A stretch of 64,000 nt of DNA from Streptomyces fagopyri (GTDB lineage Bacteria; Actinomycetota; Actinomycetes; Streptomycetales; Streptomycetaceae), in contig NZ_CP045643.1 of NCBI RefSeq assembly GCF_009498275.1, forward strand, positions 6,076,001 through 6,140,000, written 5' to 3'. Positions within the stretch are counted from its first letter, which is position 1, and each line of letters opens with the position of its first letter. Position numbers and translations under genes: made by a program. This document shows, in pieces, positions 8,920-20,111 of this stretch. Under the pieces are notes generated by a model, which worked only from the letters and a program-made list of their open reading frames with translations, was not told where the DNA came from and ran no database searches.

Positions 8920-10206
8920 GTGGCACGCATCGGTGACGGCGGCGATCTGCTCAAGTGCTCGTTCTGTGGCAAGAGCCAGAAGCAGGTCAAGAAGCTCATC
9001 GCAGGCCCCGGTGTGTACATCTGCGACGAGTGCATCGATCTCTGCAACGAGATCATCGAGGAAGAACTCGCGGAGACGAGCGAGGTCCGCTGGGAGGAAC
9101 TCCCCAAGCCTCGCGAGATCTACGAGTTCCTGGAGGGGTACGTCGTCGGCCAGGAGGCCGCGAAGAAGGCCCTCTCGGTCGCTGTGTACAACCACTACAA
9201 GCGGGTCCAGGCGGGTGAGAACGGCGGCGGCCAGAACCGGGACGACGCCATCGAGTTGGCGAAGTCCAACATCCTCCTGCTGGGTCCCACGGGCTCCGGC
9301 AAGACCCTGCTGGCCCAGACGCTCGCCCGGATGCTCAACGTCCCGTTCGCCATCGCCGACGCGACGGCGCTGACGGAGGCGGGCTACGTGGGCGAGGACG
9401 TCGAGAACATCCTGCTGAAGCTCATCCAGGCAGCGGACTACGACGTCAAGAAGGCCGAGACGGGCATCATCTACATCGACGAGATCGACAAGGTGGCCCG
9501 CAAGAGCGAGAACCCGTCGATCACGCGCGACGTGAGCGGTGAGGGTGTCCAGCAGGCGCTGCTGAAGATCCTGGAGGGCACGACCGCGTCGGTCCCGCCC
9601 CAGGGCGGCCGCAAGCACCCGCACCAGGAGTTCATCCAGATCGACACGACGAACGTCCTGTTCATCGTGGGCGGTGCGTTCTCGGGTCTGGAGAAGCTCA
9701 TCGAGTCCCGCGCGGGTGCGAAGGGCATCGGCTTCGGCGCGACGATCCGCTCGAAGCGTGAACTGGAGGAGAAGGACCAGTTCGAGGACGTCATGCCCGA
9801 GGACCTGGTCAAGTTCGGCATGATCCCCGAGTTCATCGGCCGCCTCCCGGTCATCACGTCGGTCCACAACCTCGACCGCGCGGCGCTCCTCCAGATCCTC
9901 GTCGAACCGCGCAACGCGCTCGTCAAGCAGTACCAGCGTCTCTTCGAACTCGACGGCGTGGAGCTGGACTTCGAGCGCGAGGCGCTCGAAGCCATCGCCG
10001 ACCAGGCCATCCTCCGCCAGACCGGCGCGCGCGGCCTGCGCGCCATCATGGAGGAGGTCCTCCAGGCGGTGATGTACGAGGTTCCCTCGCGCAAGGACGT
10101 GGCGAGGGTCGTCATCACGGCCGACGTGGTCCTGTCGAACGTCAACCCGACACTCATCCCGCGGGACGCCCGCGGGCGGGGCCCGGGGGAGCAGAAGACG
10201 GCGTAA
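8920..10206 (+). CDS. clpX: ClpX ATP-dependent unfoldase
   Basis: The GTG at 8920 gives 428 aa, the standard ClpX length. The N-terminal zinc domain shows CSFC (about residues 13-16) and CDEC. Walker A is GPTGSGKT (about 122), Walker B is IIYIDEID (about 183), and the ClpP-docking loop IGFG is near 269. Sensor 2 is in GARGLRAI. It recognises, unfolds and threads substrates into ClpP1P2. The frame is open far upstream to 8806, but the zinc-domain start [16 protein letters not shown] fixes the start used here. Confidence 0.97.
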   Translation: MARIGDGGDLLKCSFCGKSQKQVKKLIAGPGVYICDECIDLCNEIIEEELAETSEVRWEELPKPREIYEFLEGYVVGQEAAKKALSVAVYNHYKRVQAGENGGGQNRDDAIELAKSNILLLGPTGSGKTLLAQTLARMLNVPFAIADATALTEAGYVGEDVENILLKLIQAADYDVKKAETGIIYIDEIDKVARKSENPSITRDVSGEGVQQALLKILEGTTASVPPQGGRKHPHQEFIQIDTTNVLFIVGGAFSGLEKLIESRAGAKGIGFGATIRSKRELEEKDQFEDVMPEDLVKFGMIPEFIGRLPVITSVHNLDRAALLQILVEPRNALVKQYQRLFELDGVELDFEREALEAIADQAILRQTGARGLRAIMEEVLQAVMYEVPSRKDVARVVITADVVLSNVNPTLIPRDARGRGPGEQKTA

Positions 10207-10233
10207 CCCGCAGATGGACACACCAGGCACATG

Positions 10234-10271
10234 ACGAAGGGGCCCCGGTCGACCGACCGGGGCCCCTTCGT
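10234..10271. terminator. Bidirectional terminator between clpX and the convergent gene
   Basis: An 18-bp perfect inverted repeat (acgaaggggccccggtcg / cgaccggggccccttcgt) is almost loopless. It sits between the clpX stop and the 3' end of the convergent gene at 10292, so it can serve both transcripts. Confidence 0.85.
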
Positions 10272-10291
10272 GTCCGTGCCGACGCGAACGG

Positions 10292-11248
10292 TCAGATCTT
10301 CTGGCGGACGTCGTCGCGGAGCTTGGCCGCCGTCGCCGCCGCGTCGTCCATCGAGCCGCTCTTGCCCGCGATGACGGTGGCCATGTCGTACGAGACCACG
10401 TAGGCGACCGTGCTGTGATCGCCCCAGACGCAGATCGGCATCCGGGTCGTCTTCCCGCTGGTCGTGGTCTCCACCATCTGGCACTTCATGACGCCGTTCT
10501 TGAAGCCGGCGGGCGTCATCTTCTGCGGGCTGCCGACGAGTTTGCCGTCGGAGGCGGAGCCCTTCCGGGACTGCTTCTCGGTGTTGTCGAACATGGCGTC
10601 GACGACCTTCTCCGGGTCGTCGATGCTGCCGTAGACGCCGCTGAACGTCACGGCCTTGCCGTCGACCGGGGTCCCGCTCTGGTAGCTCGCGCTGACGTCC
10701 TTGGGGTTCTTGATGCCCCAGCTCTCGGCGTCCTTGATGTCCGACTTGGACATCGTGCCGGACTGGGAGCCGCCGCTCTTCTTGTACGTGCCGCCGATCA
10801 CCGTCGCCGGCGTCGTCAGCTTGTGCGCTCCGTCGTCCGCGACCGAGCTGCCGCCCCCGCCGCCACCGACGACCAGGGCCGCCGTCACGGCTATCGCCGC
10901 GACGACCGCCACCGCGGCGATGATGAGCACCGTCTTCTTCTTGCCGCCGCCGGGCGCGGGCGGCTGCGGGACACCGTAGGGCTGACCGTACGGGGGCTGC
11001 TGGCCGTAAGGCTGCTGCTGACCGTACGGAGGCGTCTGGGGCGGGACGCCCTGGGGAGCCTGGGGAGCCTGCTGGGGGTAGCCGTAGCCGGGCTGCGGGG
11101 GAGTCCCCGGAGCCTGCGCCGGGTAGCCGTAGCCGGGCTGGGGCGCCTGCGGCGGCTGGCCGTACGGGCCAGGCTGCTCCGGCTGACCGCCGTACGGTCC
11201 GGGCTGCTGGGGCTGCCCGCCGTACGGGCCCGGCTGGTTGTAGCTCAT
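10292..11248 (-). CDS. Pro/Gly/Tyr/Gln-rich single-span membrane protein
   Basis: The 318-aa protein has a cytoplasmic N-terminus of about 100 residues built from imperfect repeats of [23 protein letters not shown] stop precedes one membrane span (about residues 108-128, [21 protein letters not shown]). The extracellular domain of about 185 residues holds two Cys in the C-terminal part (KCQMVETT and ICVWGD) that may form a disulfide. Streptomycetes carry many such low-complexity-headed membrane proteins. Function unknown. It is divergent from valS, and the ATG at 11246-11248 has an aggggaaccc-like RBS. Confidence 0.7.
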   Translation of the reverse strand: MSYNQPGPYGGQPQQPGPYGGQPEQPGPYGQPPQAPQPGYGYPAQAPGTPPQPGYGYPQQAPQAPQGVPPQTPPYGQQQPYGQQPPYGQPYGVPQPPAPGGGKKKTVLIIAAVAVVAAIAVTAALVVGGGGGGSSVADDGAHKLTTPATVIGGTYKKSGGSQSGTMSKSDIKDAESWGIKNPKDVSASYQSGTPVDGKAVTFSGVYGSIDDPEKVVDAMFDNTEKQSRKGSASDGKLVGSPQKMTPAGFKNGVMKCQMVETTTSGKTTRMPICVWGDHSTVAYVVSYDMATVIAGKSGSMDDAAATAAKLRDDVRQKI

Positions 11249-11383
11249 TCTGGGTTCCCCTCCAGATGCTTATGTGTTCCTGACATCCTGGCGCAACGGG
11301 CGAGGGGCCAGGTGTCCGGGGGCCGCACCGTTACGAAGTAATCCCGTTTCGGGACACGGGCGTGACGCCCCTAAACTGACCCC

Positions 11384-14008
11384 GTGACCGAGAACTCTCA
11401 GCAGCCGCAAGCAGCGCCCACCTCCGAACTGCCGACCCAGTACGCGCCGGCCGATGTAGAGGGGCCGCTCTACGAGCGCTGGGTAGAACGGGGTTACTTC
11501 GAGGCGGACGCCAAGAGCGACAAGCCGCCGTTCACGGTCGTCATCCCGCCGCCGAACGTCACGGGCTCCCTCCACCTCGGGCACGCCTTCGAGCACACCC
11601 TCATCGACGCCCTCACCCGCCGCAAGCGCATGCAGGGCTTCGAGACGCTGTGGCAGCCCGGCATGGACCACGCCGGCATCGCCACGCAGAACGTCGTCGA
11701 GCGGGAGCTCGGCAAGGAGGGCAAGTCCCGGCACGACCTCGGCCGGGAGGCGTTCGTCGAGCGCGTCTGGCAGTGGAAGGCCGAGTCCGGCGGACAGATC
11801 TCCGGGCAGATGCGCCGTCTCGGCGACGGCGTCGCCTGGTCGCGCGAGCGCTTCACGATGGACGAGGGTCTCTCCCAGTCCGTCCAGACCATCTTCAAGA
11901 AGCTCTACGACGACGAGCTGATCTACCGCGCCGAGCGCATCATCAACTGGTGCCCCCGCTGTCTGACCGCCATCTCGGACATCGAGGTCGAGTACCAGGA
12001 CGACGACGGCGAGCTGGTCTCCATGAAGTACGGGGACGGGGACGACGCCATCGTCGTGGCCACCACCCGTGCCGAGACGATGCTCGGTGACACCGCCGTC
12101 GCCGTCCACCCCGACGACGAGCGGTACAAGCACCTCGTCGGCAAGCTCATCCGTCTCCCGCTGACCGAGCGGTCCATCCCGGTCGTCGCGGACGAGCACG
12201 TCGACCCCGAGTTCGGCACGGGCGCCGTCAAGGTGACGCCCGCCCACGACCCGAACGACTTCGAGATCGGGCAGCGCCACAACCTGCCGAACATCGCGGT
12301 CATGGACGAGCACGCCGTCATCACGGTCCCCGGCCCGTTCCAGGGCCTGGACCGCCTGGAGGCCCGTTCCGCGATCGTCGCCGCCCTGCGCGCCGACGGC
12401 CGGATCGTCGCCGAGAAGCGGCCCTACGTCCACTCGGTCGGCCACTGCTCGCGCTGCAAGACCACCATCGAGCCGCGGCTGTCCATGCAGTGGTGGGTCA
12501 AGGTCGGTCCGCTGGCGAAGGCCGCCGGCGACGCGGTCCGCGACGGCAAGGTCAAGATCCACCCGCAGGAGATGGAGAAGCGCTACTTCGACTGGGTCGA
12601 CAACCTCCACGACTGGTGCATCTCGCGGCAGTTGTGGTGGGGCCACCGCATCCCCGTCTGGTACGGGCCGGGCGGCGAGATCGTCTGCGTCGGTCCGGAC
12701 GACGAGGCCCCCACGGGCGAGGGATGGCACCAGGACACCGACGTCCTCGACACCTGGTTCTCCTCCGGCCTGTGGCCGTTCTCCACGCTCGGCTGGCCCG
12801 AACAGACCGAGAGCCTCGCGAAGTTCTACCCGAACTCCGTCCTCGTCACCGGCTACGACATCCTCTTCTTCTGGGTCGCCCGGATGATGATGTTCGGCCT
12901 GTACGCGATGGACGGCACCCCGCCGTTCCACACCATCGCCCTGCACGGCATGGTCCGTGACCAGTTCGGCAAGAAGATGTCCAAGTCCTTCGGGAACGCG
13001 GTCAACCCGCTGGACTGGATGGACAAGTACGGCAGCGACGCCCTGCGTTTCACGCTCGCGCGTGGTGCCAACCCCGGCGTCGACGTGCCGATCGGCGAGG
13101 ACTGGGTCCAGGGCTCGCGCAACTTCGCGAACAAGATCTGGAACGCCACCCGCTTCGCGCTGATGAACGGCGCGACGGTCGAGGGTGAACTCCCGCCCGC
13201 CGAGGAGCTGTCGGCCACCGACCGCTGGATCCTGTCCCGGCTGAACGCCACGGTCGCCGAAGTGGACGCCCTCTACGACGACTTCCAGTTCGCCAAGTTG
13301 TCGGACGCCCTGTTCCACTTCGCCTGGGACGAGGTCTTCGACTGGTACGTCGAGCTGTCCAAGACGACGTTCATGGCGGGCGGCGAGCCGGCGAAGGTCT
13401 CCGGCCGGGTCCTCGGCGAGGTCCTCGACGTCACGCTGCGGCTGCTCCACCCGATCGTCCCGTTCGTCACGGACACGCTCTGGACGACCCTCACGGGCGG
13501 CGAGTCCGTCGTCATCGCCGAGTGGCCCAAGGACAGCGGCTTCCGCGACACCGCCGCCGAGCGGGAGATCGAGTCCCTCCAGTCGGTGATCACCGAGGTC
13601 CGCCGCTTCCGTAACGACCAGGGTCTCCAGCCCGGTCAGCGGGTCCCGGCCCGGCTTGACCTCGACGGGACCGCGCTGGCCCCGCACGAGGCGGCCATCC
13701 GGCAGCTGCTGCGTCTCCAGCCGGAGGGGGAGGCCTTCGCGGCCACGGCGACGCTGCCCGTCGCCGGTGCCACGGTGGCGCTCGACCTCTCCGGCACGAT
13801 CGACGTGGCGGCCGAGCGGAAGCGGCTCGCGAAGGATCTCGCCGCGGCGGAGAAGGAGAAGGCGCAGGCGAACGCCAAGCTCGGCAACGAGGCGTTTCTC
13901 GCGAAGGCTCCGGACCAGGTCGTGGAGAAGATCCGTACGCGTCTCGCCAAGGCGGACGAGGACATGGCGCGGATCCGGACGCAGTTGGAGCGGTTGCCGG
14001 AGGCGTAG
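11384..14008 (+). CDS. valS: Valyl-tRNA synthetase
   Basis: The GTG at 11384 gives 874 aa. The class I HIGH motif appears as HLGHAF (about residue 64) and KMSKS as KKMSKSFGN (about 530). The CP1 editing domain lies between ([15 protein letters not shown]), an anticodon-binding domain follows, and the C-terminal coiled coil (about residues 810-870, rich in K/E/A) is typical of ValRS. It charges tRNA-Val and edits mischarged threonine. A strong terminator follows at 14021. Confidence 0.97.
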   Translation: MTENSQQPQAAPTSELPTQYAPADVEGPLYERWVERGYFEADAKSDKPPFTVVIPPPNVTGSLHLGHAFEHTLIDALTRRKRMQGFETLWQPGMDHAGIATQNVVERELGKEGKSRHDLGREAFVERVWQWKAESGGQISGQMRRLGDGVAWSRERFTMDEGLSQSVQTIFKKLYDDELIYRAERIINWCPRCLTAISDIEVEYQDDDGELVSMKYGDGDDAIVVATTRAETMLGDTAVAVHPDDERYKHLVGKLIRLPLTERSIPVVADEHVDPEFGTGAVKVTPAHDPNDFEIGQRHNLPNIAVMDEHAVITVPGPFQGLDRLEARSAIVAALRADGRIVAEKRPYVHSVGHCSRCKTTIEPRLSMQWWVKVGPLAKAAGDAVRDGKVKIHPQEMEKRYFDWVDNLHDWCISRQLWWGHRIPVWYGPGGEIVCVGPDDEAPTGEGWHQDTDVLDTWFSSGLWPFSTLGWPEQTESLAKFYPNSVLVTGYDILFFWVARMMMFGLYAMDGTPPFHTIALHGMVRDQFGKKMSKSFGNAVNPLDWMDKYGSDALRFTLARGANPGVDVPIGEDWVQGSRNFANKIWNATRFALMNGATVEGELPPAEELSATDRWILSRLNATVAEVDALYDDFQFAKLSDALFHFAWDEVFDWYVELSKTTFMAGGEPAKVSGRVLGEVLDVTLRLLHPIVPFVTDTLWTTLTGGESVVIAEWPKDSGFRDTAAEREIESLQSVITEVRRFRNDQGLQPGQRVPARLDLDGTALAPHEAAIRQLLRLQPEGEAFAATATLPVAGATVALDLSGTIDVAAERKRLAKDLAAAEKEKAQANAKLGNEAFLAKAPDQVVEKIRTRLAKADEDMARIRTQLERLPEA

Positions 14009-14020
14009 CGGCTCCGTTCA

Positions 14021-14063
14021 CCGCCGGAGGCCCCCGGGGTTCAGCCGCGGGGGCCTCCGGCGG
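14021..14063 (+). terminator. Terminator after valS
   Basis: A 15-bp perfect stem (ccgccggaggccccc / gggggcctccggcgg) with a 13-nt loop begins 13 bp after the valS stop. Confidence 0.85.
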
Positions 14064-14094
14064 CCCCGGGTGTCTTCGCCCCCGCCGCCCCTGC

Positions 14095-14240
14095 CCGTCC
14101 CGTCCCCGGGGCTCCGCCCCGGACCCCCGCCAGGGGCGCCGCGCCCCCTGGACCCCCGCCGTCGCCCGAAGGGCTCGTCCTCAAACGCCGGACGGGCTGG
14201 AGACGCGGGCCCACGCTCATAGGTTGCGGACGGGCTGAGG
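14095..14240. repeat. Streptomyces-type dispersed GC-rich intergenic repeat
   Basis: The stretch holds gggctccgccccggacccc, ggggcgccgcgccccctgga and caaacgccggacgggctgga. These are foldable modules of the kind found in very many Streptomyces intergenic regions. A second, partial gcggacgggctg copy follows at 14226. No gene is supported between valS and folC. Confidence 0.5.
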
Positions 14241-14423
14241 GAGTGGGCCCGTGCTCGAAGGCCGGCGGCCGGCGGCCGGGGCACGTCTCTCAGTCCGTGC
14301 GGCGTTCGAGGACAAGGTCCTCGAGGCCGACGCGGGGGTCCCGGGGCGGCAGTCCCCGGTCGCGTCGCCCGACCCGCCCCCACCCACTCACAGCGAAGCG
14401 CCCCCGCTCCGTAGACTGGACCT

Positions 14424-15962
14424 GTGAGTGAGCTCCCCCCGTACGACAGCAGCGAGTCAGACGAGTCGGACCCGCGGGATCCGAACGGTGTCTTCGACGA
14501 GATCGTCGAGGCCGAGACCGACCGTGACCCCGATCTCGCGGTGATCGAGGCCGGCAGCCGCACCCTGCGCGCGCAGGGCAGCGCCGCCCAGCGGGTCGAC
14601 GTACCCGCCCGGCCGGGCGACCCCGAGACCGACAAGGCGCTGCGCGAGGTGGAGGCCGACCTCGCCACCCGCTGGGGCGAGACCAAGCTGGAGCCCTCCG
14701 TCAGCCGCATCGCCGCGCTGATGGACGTCCTGGGCGAGCCGCAGCGCGCGTACCCCTCGATCCACATCACCGGAACGAACGGCAAGACGTCCACCGCGCG
14801 CATGATCGAGGCACTGCTCGGCGCCTTCGACCTGCGCACCGGCCGGTACACCAGCCCGCACGTCCAGTCGGTCACCGAGCGGATCAGCCTCGACGGGACC
14901 CCGATCTCCGCCGAGCGGTTCATCGAGACGTACGAGGACATCAAGCCGTACGTCGAGATGGTCGACTCGCAGCAGGAGTACCGGCTCTCGTTCTTCGAGG
15001 TGCTCACGGCCATGGCGTACGCGGCCTTCGCGGACGCGCCCGTGGACGTGGCCGTCGTCGAGGTCGGGATGGGCGGCAGCTGGGACGCCACCAACGTGAT
15101 CGACGGCGCGGTGGCCGTGGTCACCCCCATCGACCTCGACCACACCGACCGCCTCGGCACGACCCCCGGTGAGATCGCCACCGAGAAGGCCGGCATCGTC
15201 AAGCAGGACGCGAACGTGATCCTGGCCCAGCAGCCGGTGGACGCGGCCCAGGTGCTGCTGAAGAAGGCCGTCGAGGTCGACGCCACCGTGGCCCGCGAGG
15301 GCCTGGAGTTCGGGGTCGTGGCCCGGCAGGTCGCCGTGGGCGGCCAGCTGGTCACGCTGCGCGGGCTCGGCGGGGAGTACGAGGAGATCTTCCTGCCGCT
15401 GCACGGCGCCTACCAGGCGCACAACGCCGCCGTGGCGCTCGCCGCGGTCGAGGCGTTCTTCGGCGTCGGTGCCGCGCACGCGCAGAGCCTCGACATCGAC
15501 ACCGTCCGCAAGGCCTTCGCCTCGGTGACCTCGCCGGGCCGCCTGGAGATCGTGCGGCGCTCGCCGACCGTCGTCCTGGACGCCGCGCACAACCCGGCGG
15601 GCGCCCGCGCCACCGCCGAGGCCGTCAGCGAGGTCTTCGACTTCAGCCGGCTGATCGGTGTGGTCGGCGCGAGTGCCGACAAGGACGTGCGAGGGCTGCT
15701 GGAAGCCTTCGAGCCGATCTTCTCCGAGGTCGTGGTCACGCGGAACTCCAGTCATCGCGCGATGGACGTGGACGAACTCGCCGGGATCGCCGTCGAGATC
15801 TTCGGTGAGGACCGGGTGCAGGTCGAGCCGCGCCTCGACGACGCGATCGAGGCCGCGATCACGCTGGCCGAGGAGGAGAGCGAGTACTCCGGCGGCGGCG
15901 TCCTCGTCACCGGGTCCGTCATCACCGTCGGCGAGGCCCGACTGCTTCTGGGAAGGCGTTGA
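14424..15962 (+). CDS. folC: Folylpolyglutamate synthase / dihydrofolate synthase
   Basis: The GTG at 14424 gives 512 aa. A Mur-ligase-type fold shows the ATP loop ITGTNGKTST (about residues 113-122), the omega-loop region YTSPHVQSVTERI, and GVVGASADKD in the C-terminal domain. It adds glutamate to dihydropteroate and folates. The first 75 residues are an acidic extension longer than in E. coli FolC, as often seen in streptomycetes. The stop overlaps the start of the next gene, so the two are translationally coupled. Confidence 0.93.
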   Translation: MSELPPYDSSESDESDPRDPNGVFDEIVEAETDRDPDLAVIEAGSRTLRAQGSAAQRVDVPARPGDPETDKALREVEADLATRWGETKLEPSVSRIAALMDVLGEPQRAYPSIHITGTNGKTSTARMIEALLGAFDLRTGRYTSPHVQSVTERISLDGTPISAERFIETYEDIKPYVEMVDSQQEYRLSFFEVLTAMAYAAFADAPVDVAVVEVGMGGSWDATNVIDGAVAVVTPIDLDHTDRLGTTPGEIATEKAGIVKQDANVILAQQPVDAAQVLLKKAVEVDATVAREGLEFGVVARQVAVGGQLVTLRGLGGEYEEIFLPLHGAYQAHNAAVALAAVEAFFGVGAAHAQSLDIDTVRKAFASVTSPGRLEIVRRSPTVVLDAAHNPAGARATAEAVSEVFDFSRLIGVVGASADKDVRGLLEAFEPIFSEVVVTRNSSHRAMDVDELAGIAVEIFGEDRVQVEPRLDDAIEAAITLAEEESEYSGGGVLVTGSVITVGEARLLLGRR

Positions 15963-16321
15963 CCGCCGTGCGTACGCTCTGTGCTTCGACCTTGATCGGC
16001 GAGTTCTTCGTCGTCGGCTTCGCCGGGCTGGTGGCGATGAAGGACCCGGGGCTGTCCACGGCCACCGTCTGGACGGTCAGTGGGATCGTCATGGTGCTGA
16101 GTGTCCTGCTCTGTGGCATGATCACCCGACCCGGAGGCGTGCAGCTCGGCTGGGCCCTTCAGATCGTGCTGATCGCCAGTGGGTTCTTCGTGACCTCGAT
16201 GTTCTTCCTGGGCGCGGTCTTCGCCGCCCTGTGGTGGGCTTCGGTGCACTACGGCCGGAAGATCGACGAGGCGAAGGCGCGGTTCGCCGCGCAGGCGGAG
16301 GCGGAGGGGCACGCCGCGTAG
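15959..16321 (+). CDS. DUF4233-like four-span membrane protein
   Basis: The 120-aa protein starts at TTG 15959, overlapping the folC TGA, or at the in-frame GTG 15968. Four hydrophobic segments run from residue 8 to 98 and a charged tail (KIDEAKARFAAQAEAEG) follows. The folC-DUF4233-ndk order is conserved in actinobacteria, which supports the assignment. Function unknown. Confidence 0.75.
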   Translation: MTAVRTLCASTLIGEFFVVGFAGLVAMKDPGLSTATVWTVSGIVMVLSVLLCGMITRPGGVQLGWALQIVLIASGFFVTSMFFLGAVFAALWWASVHYGRKIDEAKARFAAQAEAEGHAA

Positions 16322-16447
16322 CGGACGCGCCCCGCGGTTTCCGCGTGACCCGGGCGGCCCCGTACCACCTGACTCTGCGTGACACCCACCCCGACACGCC
16401 CTGTAGCCTCGGTCACCCGCACACTCGTGACCTGAAGGAGCACCACC

Positions 16448-16861
16448 GTGAGCCAGCGCACCCTCGTCCTCCTCAAGCCCGACACCGTCCGTCGTGGCCT
16501 GACCGGCGAGATCATCAGCCGCATCGAGCGCAAGGCCGGCTGGCAGATCACCGCGCTGGAGCTGCGGACGCTGGACCAGGACACGCTGGAGCAGCACTAC
16601 GGCGAGCACAAGGGCAAGCCGTTCTACGAGCCGCTGGTCGAGTTCATGGCGTCCGGCCCGGTCGTGGCGCTGGTCGTCGAGGGCGATCGGGTCATCGAAG
16701 GGGTGCGGGCGCTGGCCGGCCCCACCGACCCCATCGCCGCCGCCCCCGGCTCCATCCGTGGTGACTTCGGCGTCATCGTCCGCGAGAACCTGATCCACGC
16801 CTCGGACTCCGAGGAGTCCGCCGAGCGCGAGCTGAAGATCTTCTTCCCCGGCCGCGACTGA
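16448..16861 (+). CDS. ndk: Nucleoside diphosphate kinase
   Basis: The GTG at 16448 with the RBS gaaggagc gives 137 aa, the usual length. The N-terminus QRTLVLLKPDTVRRGL and the active site NLIHASDS, with the phosphohistidine at about residue 117, are diagnostic. It transfers gamma-phosphate between NTPs and NDPs in the cytoplasm. Confidence 0.97.
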   Translation: MSQRTLVLLKPDTVRRGLTGEIISRIERKAGWQITALELRTLDQDTLEQHYGEHKGKPFYEPLVEFMASGPVVALVVEGDRVIEGVRALAGPTDPIAAAPGSIRGDFGVIVRENLIHASDSEESAERELKIFFPGRD

Positions 16862-17172
16862 GTTCCACGGACCGGCGAGCGCTAATTTTCCGCGAATTTT
16901 TCGTGGGGCGGTCTCGTCGTCCGGACGTCCCGTCCGGGGCGGCCGCGGAATTTCCGCCCCTCCTGTGGCATATGCGTGGCGATCGGGGGAACGCGTGCCC
17001 CCGATGGCCCGTCTCCACAAGCGGGGCGGCGCCGCACATGCTGACAATGGCGAAGACCCTCGCGCAGTGTTCGTGCAGGCGCGTCTACGATGTAAGCCTT
17101 CACGTCACAGCACCCACCTCGCCTACCTAACAAGCCGTCAAAGCTCCACTTGGGAAGGCCAGACGAATCCTG
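16862..17172. other. mreB leader region
   Basis: This 311-bp stretch carries no gene. The promoter or promoters of the mre cluster must lie here. A TACGAT hexamer at about 17087 is a possible -10, but no matching -35 was convincing. Confidence 0.4.
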
Positions 17173-18204
17173 ATGGGGAACTCAATGTCGTTCATCGGCC
17201 GTGACATGGCTGTCGACCTCGGGACCGCCAACACGCTGGTGTACGTCAGGGGTCGCGGGATCGTACTCAACGAGCCGTCCGTCGTCGCGATCAACACCAA
17301 CACCGGTGGCATTCTCGCGGTCGGCGCGGAGGCCAAGAAGATGATCGGGCGGACCCCCGGCAACATCGTTGCCGTACGTCCGCTGAAGGACGGCGTCATC
17401 GCCGACTTCGAGATCACCGAGCGCATGCTCCGCTACTTCATCCTGAAGATCCACAAGCGGCGCTACCTCGCCCGCCCCCGTGTCGTCGTCTGTGTGCCCT
17501 CCGGTATCACGGGAGTCGAGCGCCGTGCCGTCATCGAGGCGTCGTCCCAGGCCGGCGCCCGCCAGGTGCACATCATCGAGGAGCCCATGGCCGCGGCCAT
17601 CGGTTCCGGCCTGCCGGTCCACGAGGCCACGGGCAACATGGTGGTGGACATCGGCGGCGGCACCACGGAGGTCGCGGTGATCTCGCTCGGCGGCATCGTC
17701 ACCGCCCAGTCCATCCGCGTCGCGGGCGACGAACTGGACAACGCGATCATCCAGCACATCAAGAAGGAGTACAGCCTCCTCCTCGGTGAGCGGACCGCGG
17801 AACAGATCAAGATCACGATCGGTTCGGCGTACGACCTCGACACCGACGAGCACACCGAGATCCGTGGCCGCGACCTCGTCTCCGGGCTGCCCAAGACCGT
17901 GGTCATCTCCGCGGCCGAAGTCCGCAAGGCGATCGAGGAGCCGGTCAACGCGATCGTCGACGCCGTGAAGACCACGCTCGACAAGTGCCCGCCCGAGCTG
18001 TCGGGCGACGTCATGGACCGCGGAATCGTTCTGACCGGCGGTGGAGCCCTGCTGCGGGGTCTCGACGAGCGGCTGCGCCGCGAGACCGGCATGCCGATCC
18101 ACATCGCCGAGGACCCGCTGGACAGCGTGGCGCTCGGCGCCGGCAAGTGCGTCGAGGAGTTCGAGGCACTCCAGCAGGTGCTGGACGCCCAGCCGCGCAG
18201 ATGA
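17173..18204 (+). CDS. mreB: Rod-shape/sporulation actin MreB
   Basis: The 343-aa protein has actin-fold motifs: phosphate 1 [10 protein letters not shown] (about residues 14-23), phosphate 2 DIGGGTTE and the adenosine motif [12 protein letters not shown]. In Streptomyces, MreB acts mainly in spore-wall synthesis rather than tip growth. The ATG at 17173 gives MGNSMSF; the internal ATG at 17185 is an alternative. A perfect hairpin after the stop precedes mreC. Confidence 0.96.
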   Translation: MGNSMSFIGRDMAVDLGTANTLVYVRGRGIVLNEPSVVAINTNTGGILAVGAEAKKMIGRTPGNIVAVRPLKDGVIADFEITERMLRYFILKIHKRRYLARPRVVVCVPSGITGVERRAVIEASSQAGARQVHIIEEPMAAAIGSGLPVHEATGNMVVDIGGGTTEVAVISLGGIVTAQSIRVAGDELDNAIIQHIKKEYSLLLGERTAEQIKITIGSAYDLDTDEHTEIRGRDLVSGLPKTVVISAAEVRKAIEEPVNAIVDAVKTTLDKCPPELSGDVMDRGIVLTGGGALLRGLDERLRRETGMPIHIAEDPLDSVALGAGKCVEEFEALQQVLDAQPRR

Positions 18205-18219
18205 GGTAACTCTTCGGTT

Positions 18220-18253
18220 CCGCCGTACGAGATGATCTCCTCTCGTACGGCGG
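18220..18253 (+). terminator. Hairpin between mreB and mreC
   Basis: A 13-bp perfect stem (ccgccgtacgaga / tctcgtacggcgg) with an 8-nt loop starts 15 bp after mreB. It probably ends or attenuates the mreB transcript, allowing mreB to exceed mreCD. An 11-bp direct repeat, gcctcttgggg, follows at about 18292 and 18303. Confidence 0.8.
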
Positions 18254-18387
18254 ATCGTTGATATAGAGGCATAAGCTCACCCAAAGAGCCTCTTGGGGCA
18301 GCCTCTTGGGGAGGCCCTACGGTCAGCCTTGCGGGCTGCCCTCTTTGGGTACGACGAATACCGACGAGGAAGGCACGGCCGCCGCAC

Positions 18388-19332
18388 GTGAGGGACACAC
18401 GAGAGAGCCGGCTGCTCCTGGTGCTGCTGATCGCCATCGCGTTCGCTCTGATCACGGTGGACATCCGGGGCGGAGAGGACTCACCGGTCCAGGGTGCCCG
18501 TCAGGCCGCCGCGACGGTCTTCGGCCCGATCGAGAACGGGGTGTCCTCCGCGGTCGACCCCGTCGGCAACGCGATCACCGCGGTCCGTGACTCGGACGAC
18601 CGGCACGACCGCGTCGCCCGGCTCGAACACGACAACGCGGCGCTGAAGGCGAAACTCGGCAGCGACGACCGCAACCGCAGCCGGTTGGGCCAGCTCGACA
18701 AGATGCTGCGCATGGCCGGCGACGGACAGTACGGCATCAAGGGCGCCGAGGTCATCGCCATAGGAGCGGCCCAGGGCTTCTCCTGGACCGTGACGATCGA
18801 CGTCGGCGCGAACGACGGCATCACCCGCGACATGACCGTCCTGAACGGGGACGGACTGGTCGGACGCATCACCACCGTCGGCCCCGACACCTCCACCGTC
18901 CTGCTCGCCAACGACCCCGACTTCACGGTCGGCACCCGCATGGAGTCGAGCGACGAACTCGGCTTCGCCTCCGGCCAGGGCGACCGCCCGCTGCGCGTCG
19001 AACTGCTCAACGGCAAGGCGAAGATCAAGAAGGGCGACCGGATGGTCACCTTCGGGTCCCAGGCCGACAAGCCCTTCGTGCCGGGCGTCCCGGTCGGCGT
19101 GGTCTCCCGCGTCGACCCCTCCGGCGGCGGCCTGACCCGCACGGTCTACGTGACGCCGTACGCCTCGTTCACGAAGCTCGACATCGTCGGCGTCGTCGTC
19201 CGGGCCCCCCGCAAGGACCCCCGCGACGAGGTCCTGCCCCCCAAGCCCAGACCGACGCCCACGCCGACCGTGACCGTCACGGTCACCCCCTCGGCGAGCG
19301 CCCCCCTCGACGGCCAGCAGCAACAGCAGTAG
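18388..19332 (+). CDS. mreC: Cell-shape protein MreC
   Basis: The GTG at 18388 gives 314 aa. One N-terminal membrane span (about residues 8-25) is followed by a coiled coil (about 70-95, RVARLEHDNAALKAKL) and two beta-barrel subdomains. The C-terminus is Pro/Thr-rich and ends in a Gln run. It links the wall synthases to MreD and RodA in the spore-wall complex. mreD starts 12 bp downstream. Confidence 0.94.
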   Translation: MRDTRESRLLLVLLIAIAFALITVDIRGGEDSPVQGARQAAATVFGPIENGVSSAVDPVGNAITAVRDSDDRHDRVARLEHDNAALKAKLGSDDRNRSRLGQLDKMLRMAGDGQYGIKGAEVIAIGAAQGFSWTVTIDVGANDGITRDMTVLNGDGLVGRITTVGPDTSTVLLANDPDFTVGTRMESSDELGFASGQGDRPLRVELLNGKAKIKKGDRMVTFGSQADKPFVPGVPVGVVSRVDPSGGGLTRTVYVTPYASFTKLDIVGVVVRAPRKDPRDEVLPPKPRPTPTPTVTVTVTPSASAPLDGQQQQQ

Positions 19333-19344
19333 GAGCCGAATCCC

Positions 19345-20013
19345 ATGCGTCTCAACCGGATGCTGCTCTCCACCACCCTGGTGGTCGTCGCCCTGGTGAT
19401 CCAGGTGAGCGTCCTCGCCCGTCTCCACCTCCCCGGCGCGGTGCCGGACCTGGTCCTGCTGACCGTGCTGGCCCTCGCGATGGTCTACGGCCACGTCGGC
19501 GGCGCCCTCATCGGCTTCGGCGCGGGCCTGCTCGCCGACCTCGCGCCCCCCTCCGACCACGCGGCCGGCCGCTACGCCCTCGTGCTGTGCGTCATCGGCT
19601 ACCTCGCCGGTCTGGTGAAGCCGGAGAACGGCCAGCTCAAGTCCGCGACCGGACCGATGGCCGTGGTCGTCGCCGCCGCGGTCGGTTCCACCCTGCTCTA
19701 CGCCGGTGTCGGCGCCCTCGTCGGCGACACCGCGGCCCGTCACGTGGGCCTCGGCGGCCTGCTGTTCTCGGCCGCGCTCTACGACCTGCTGCTCGCCCCC
19801 TTCGTGGTGCCGGGGCTGATGGCGCTGGCCCGGCGTGCCGAGAACAACCCGCTCGGCGAGTCCGGCACGTCCGCGAAGGCCGCCGACGTGTCCTCGGGAT
19901 GGCTCGCCTCCGGCACCGGCCTGCGCATCGGCAGCCAGCGCGGTATGCGGGTCAAGGCGGCCAGGGCGCGCGTCGCCCGCGCGGGGCGCATCAAGGGGGT
20001 CAAGCGACTGTGA
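19345..20013 (+). CDS. mreD: Cell-shape membrane protein MreD
   Basis: The ATG at 19345 with the RBS aggagcc gives 222 aa. About five membrane spans cover residues 8-165, and a basic tail follows (RGMRVKAARARVARAGRIKGVKRL). Position between mreC and pbp2 and the hydrophobic profile support the call, since MreD is poorly conserved in sequence. The basic tail is longer than in rod-shaped Proteobacteria. Confidence 0.92.
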   Translation: MRLNRMLLSTTLVVVALVIQVSVLARLHLPGAVPDLVLLTVLALAMVYGHVGGALIGFGAGLLADLAPPSDHAAGRYALVLCVIGYLAGLVKPENGQLKSATGPMAVVVAAAVGSTLLYAGVGALVGDTAARHVGLGGLLFSAALYDLLLAPFVVPGLMALARRAENNPLGESGTSAKAADVSSGWLASGTGLRIGSQRGMRVKAARARVARAGRIKGVKRL

Positions 20014-20111
20014 CCGCAGATGAGTTCACTCCGGGCGCCGTGGCTCGCGCACACAGGTTGGCCGGGTATTCGTATGTCTCGTACACACACTGAGAGGGGG
20101 AGGCAGCAGCA

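Noticed and set aside
10415-11341. 308-codon plus-strand frame across the Pro/Tyr-rich membrane protein
   Set aside because: It is the antisense shadow of the repeats in the minus-strand gene.
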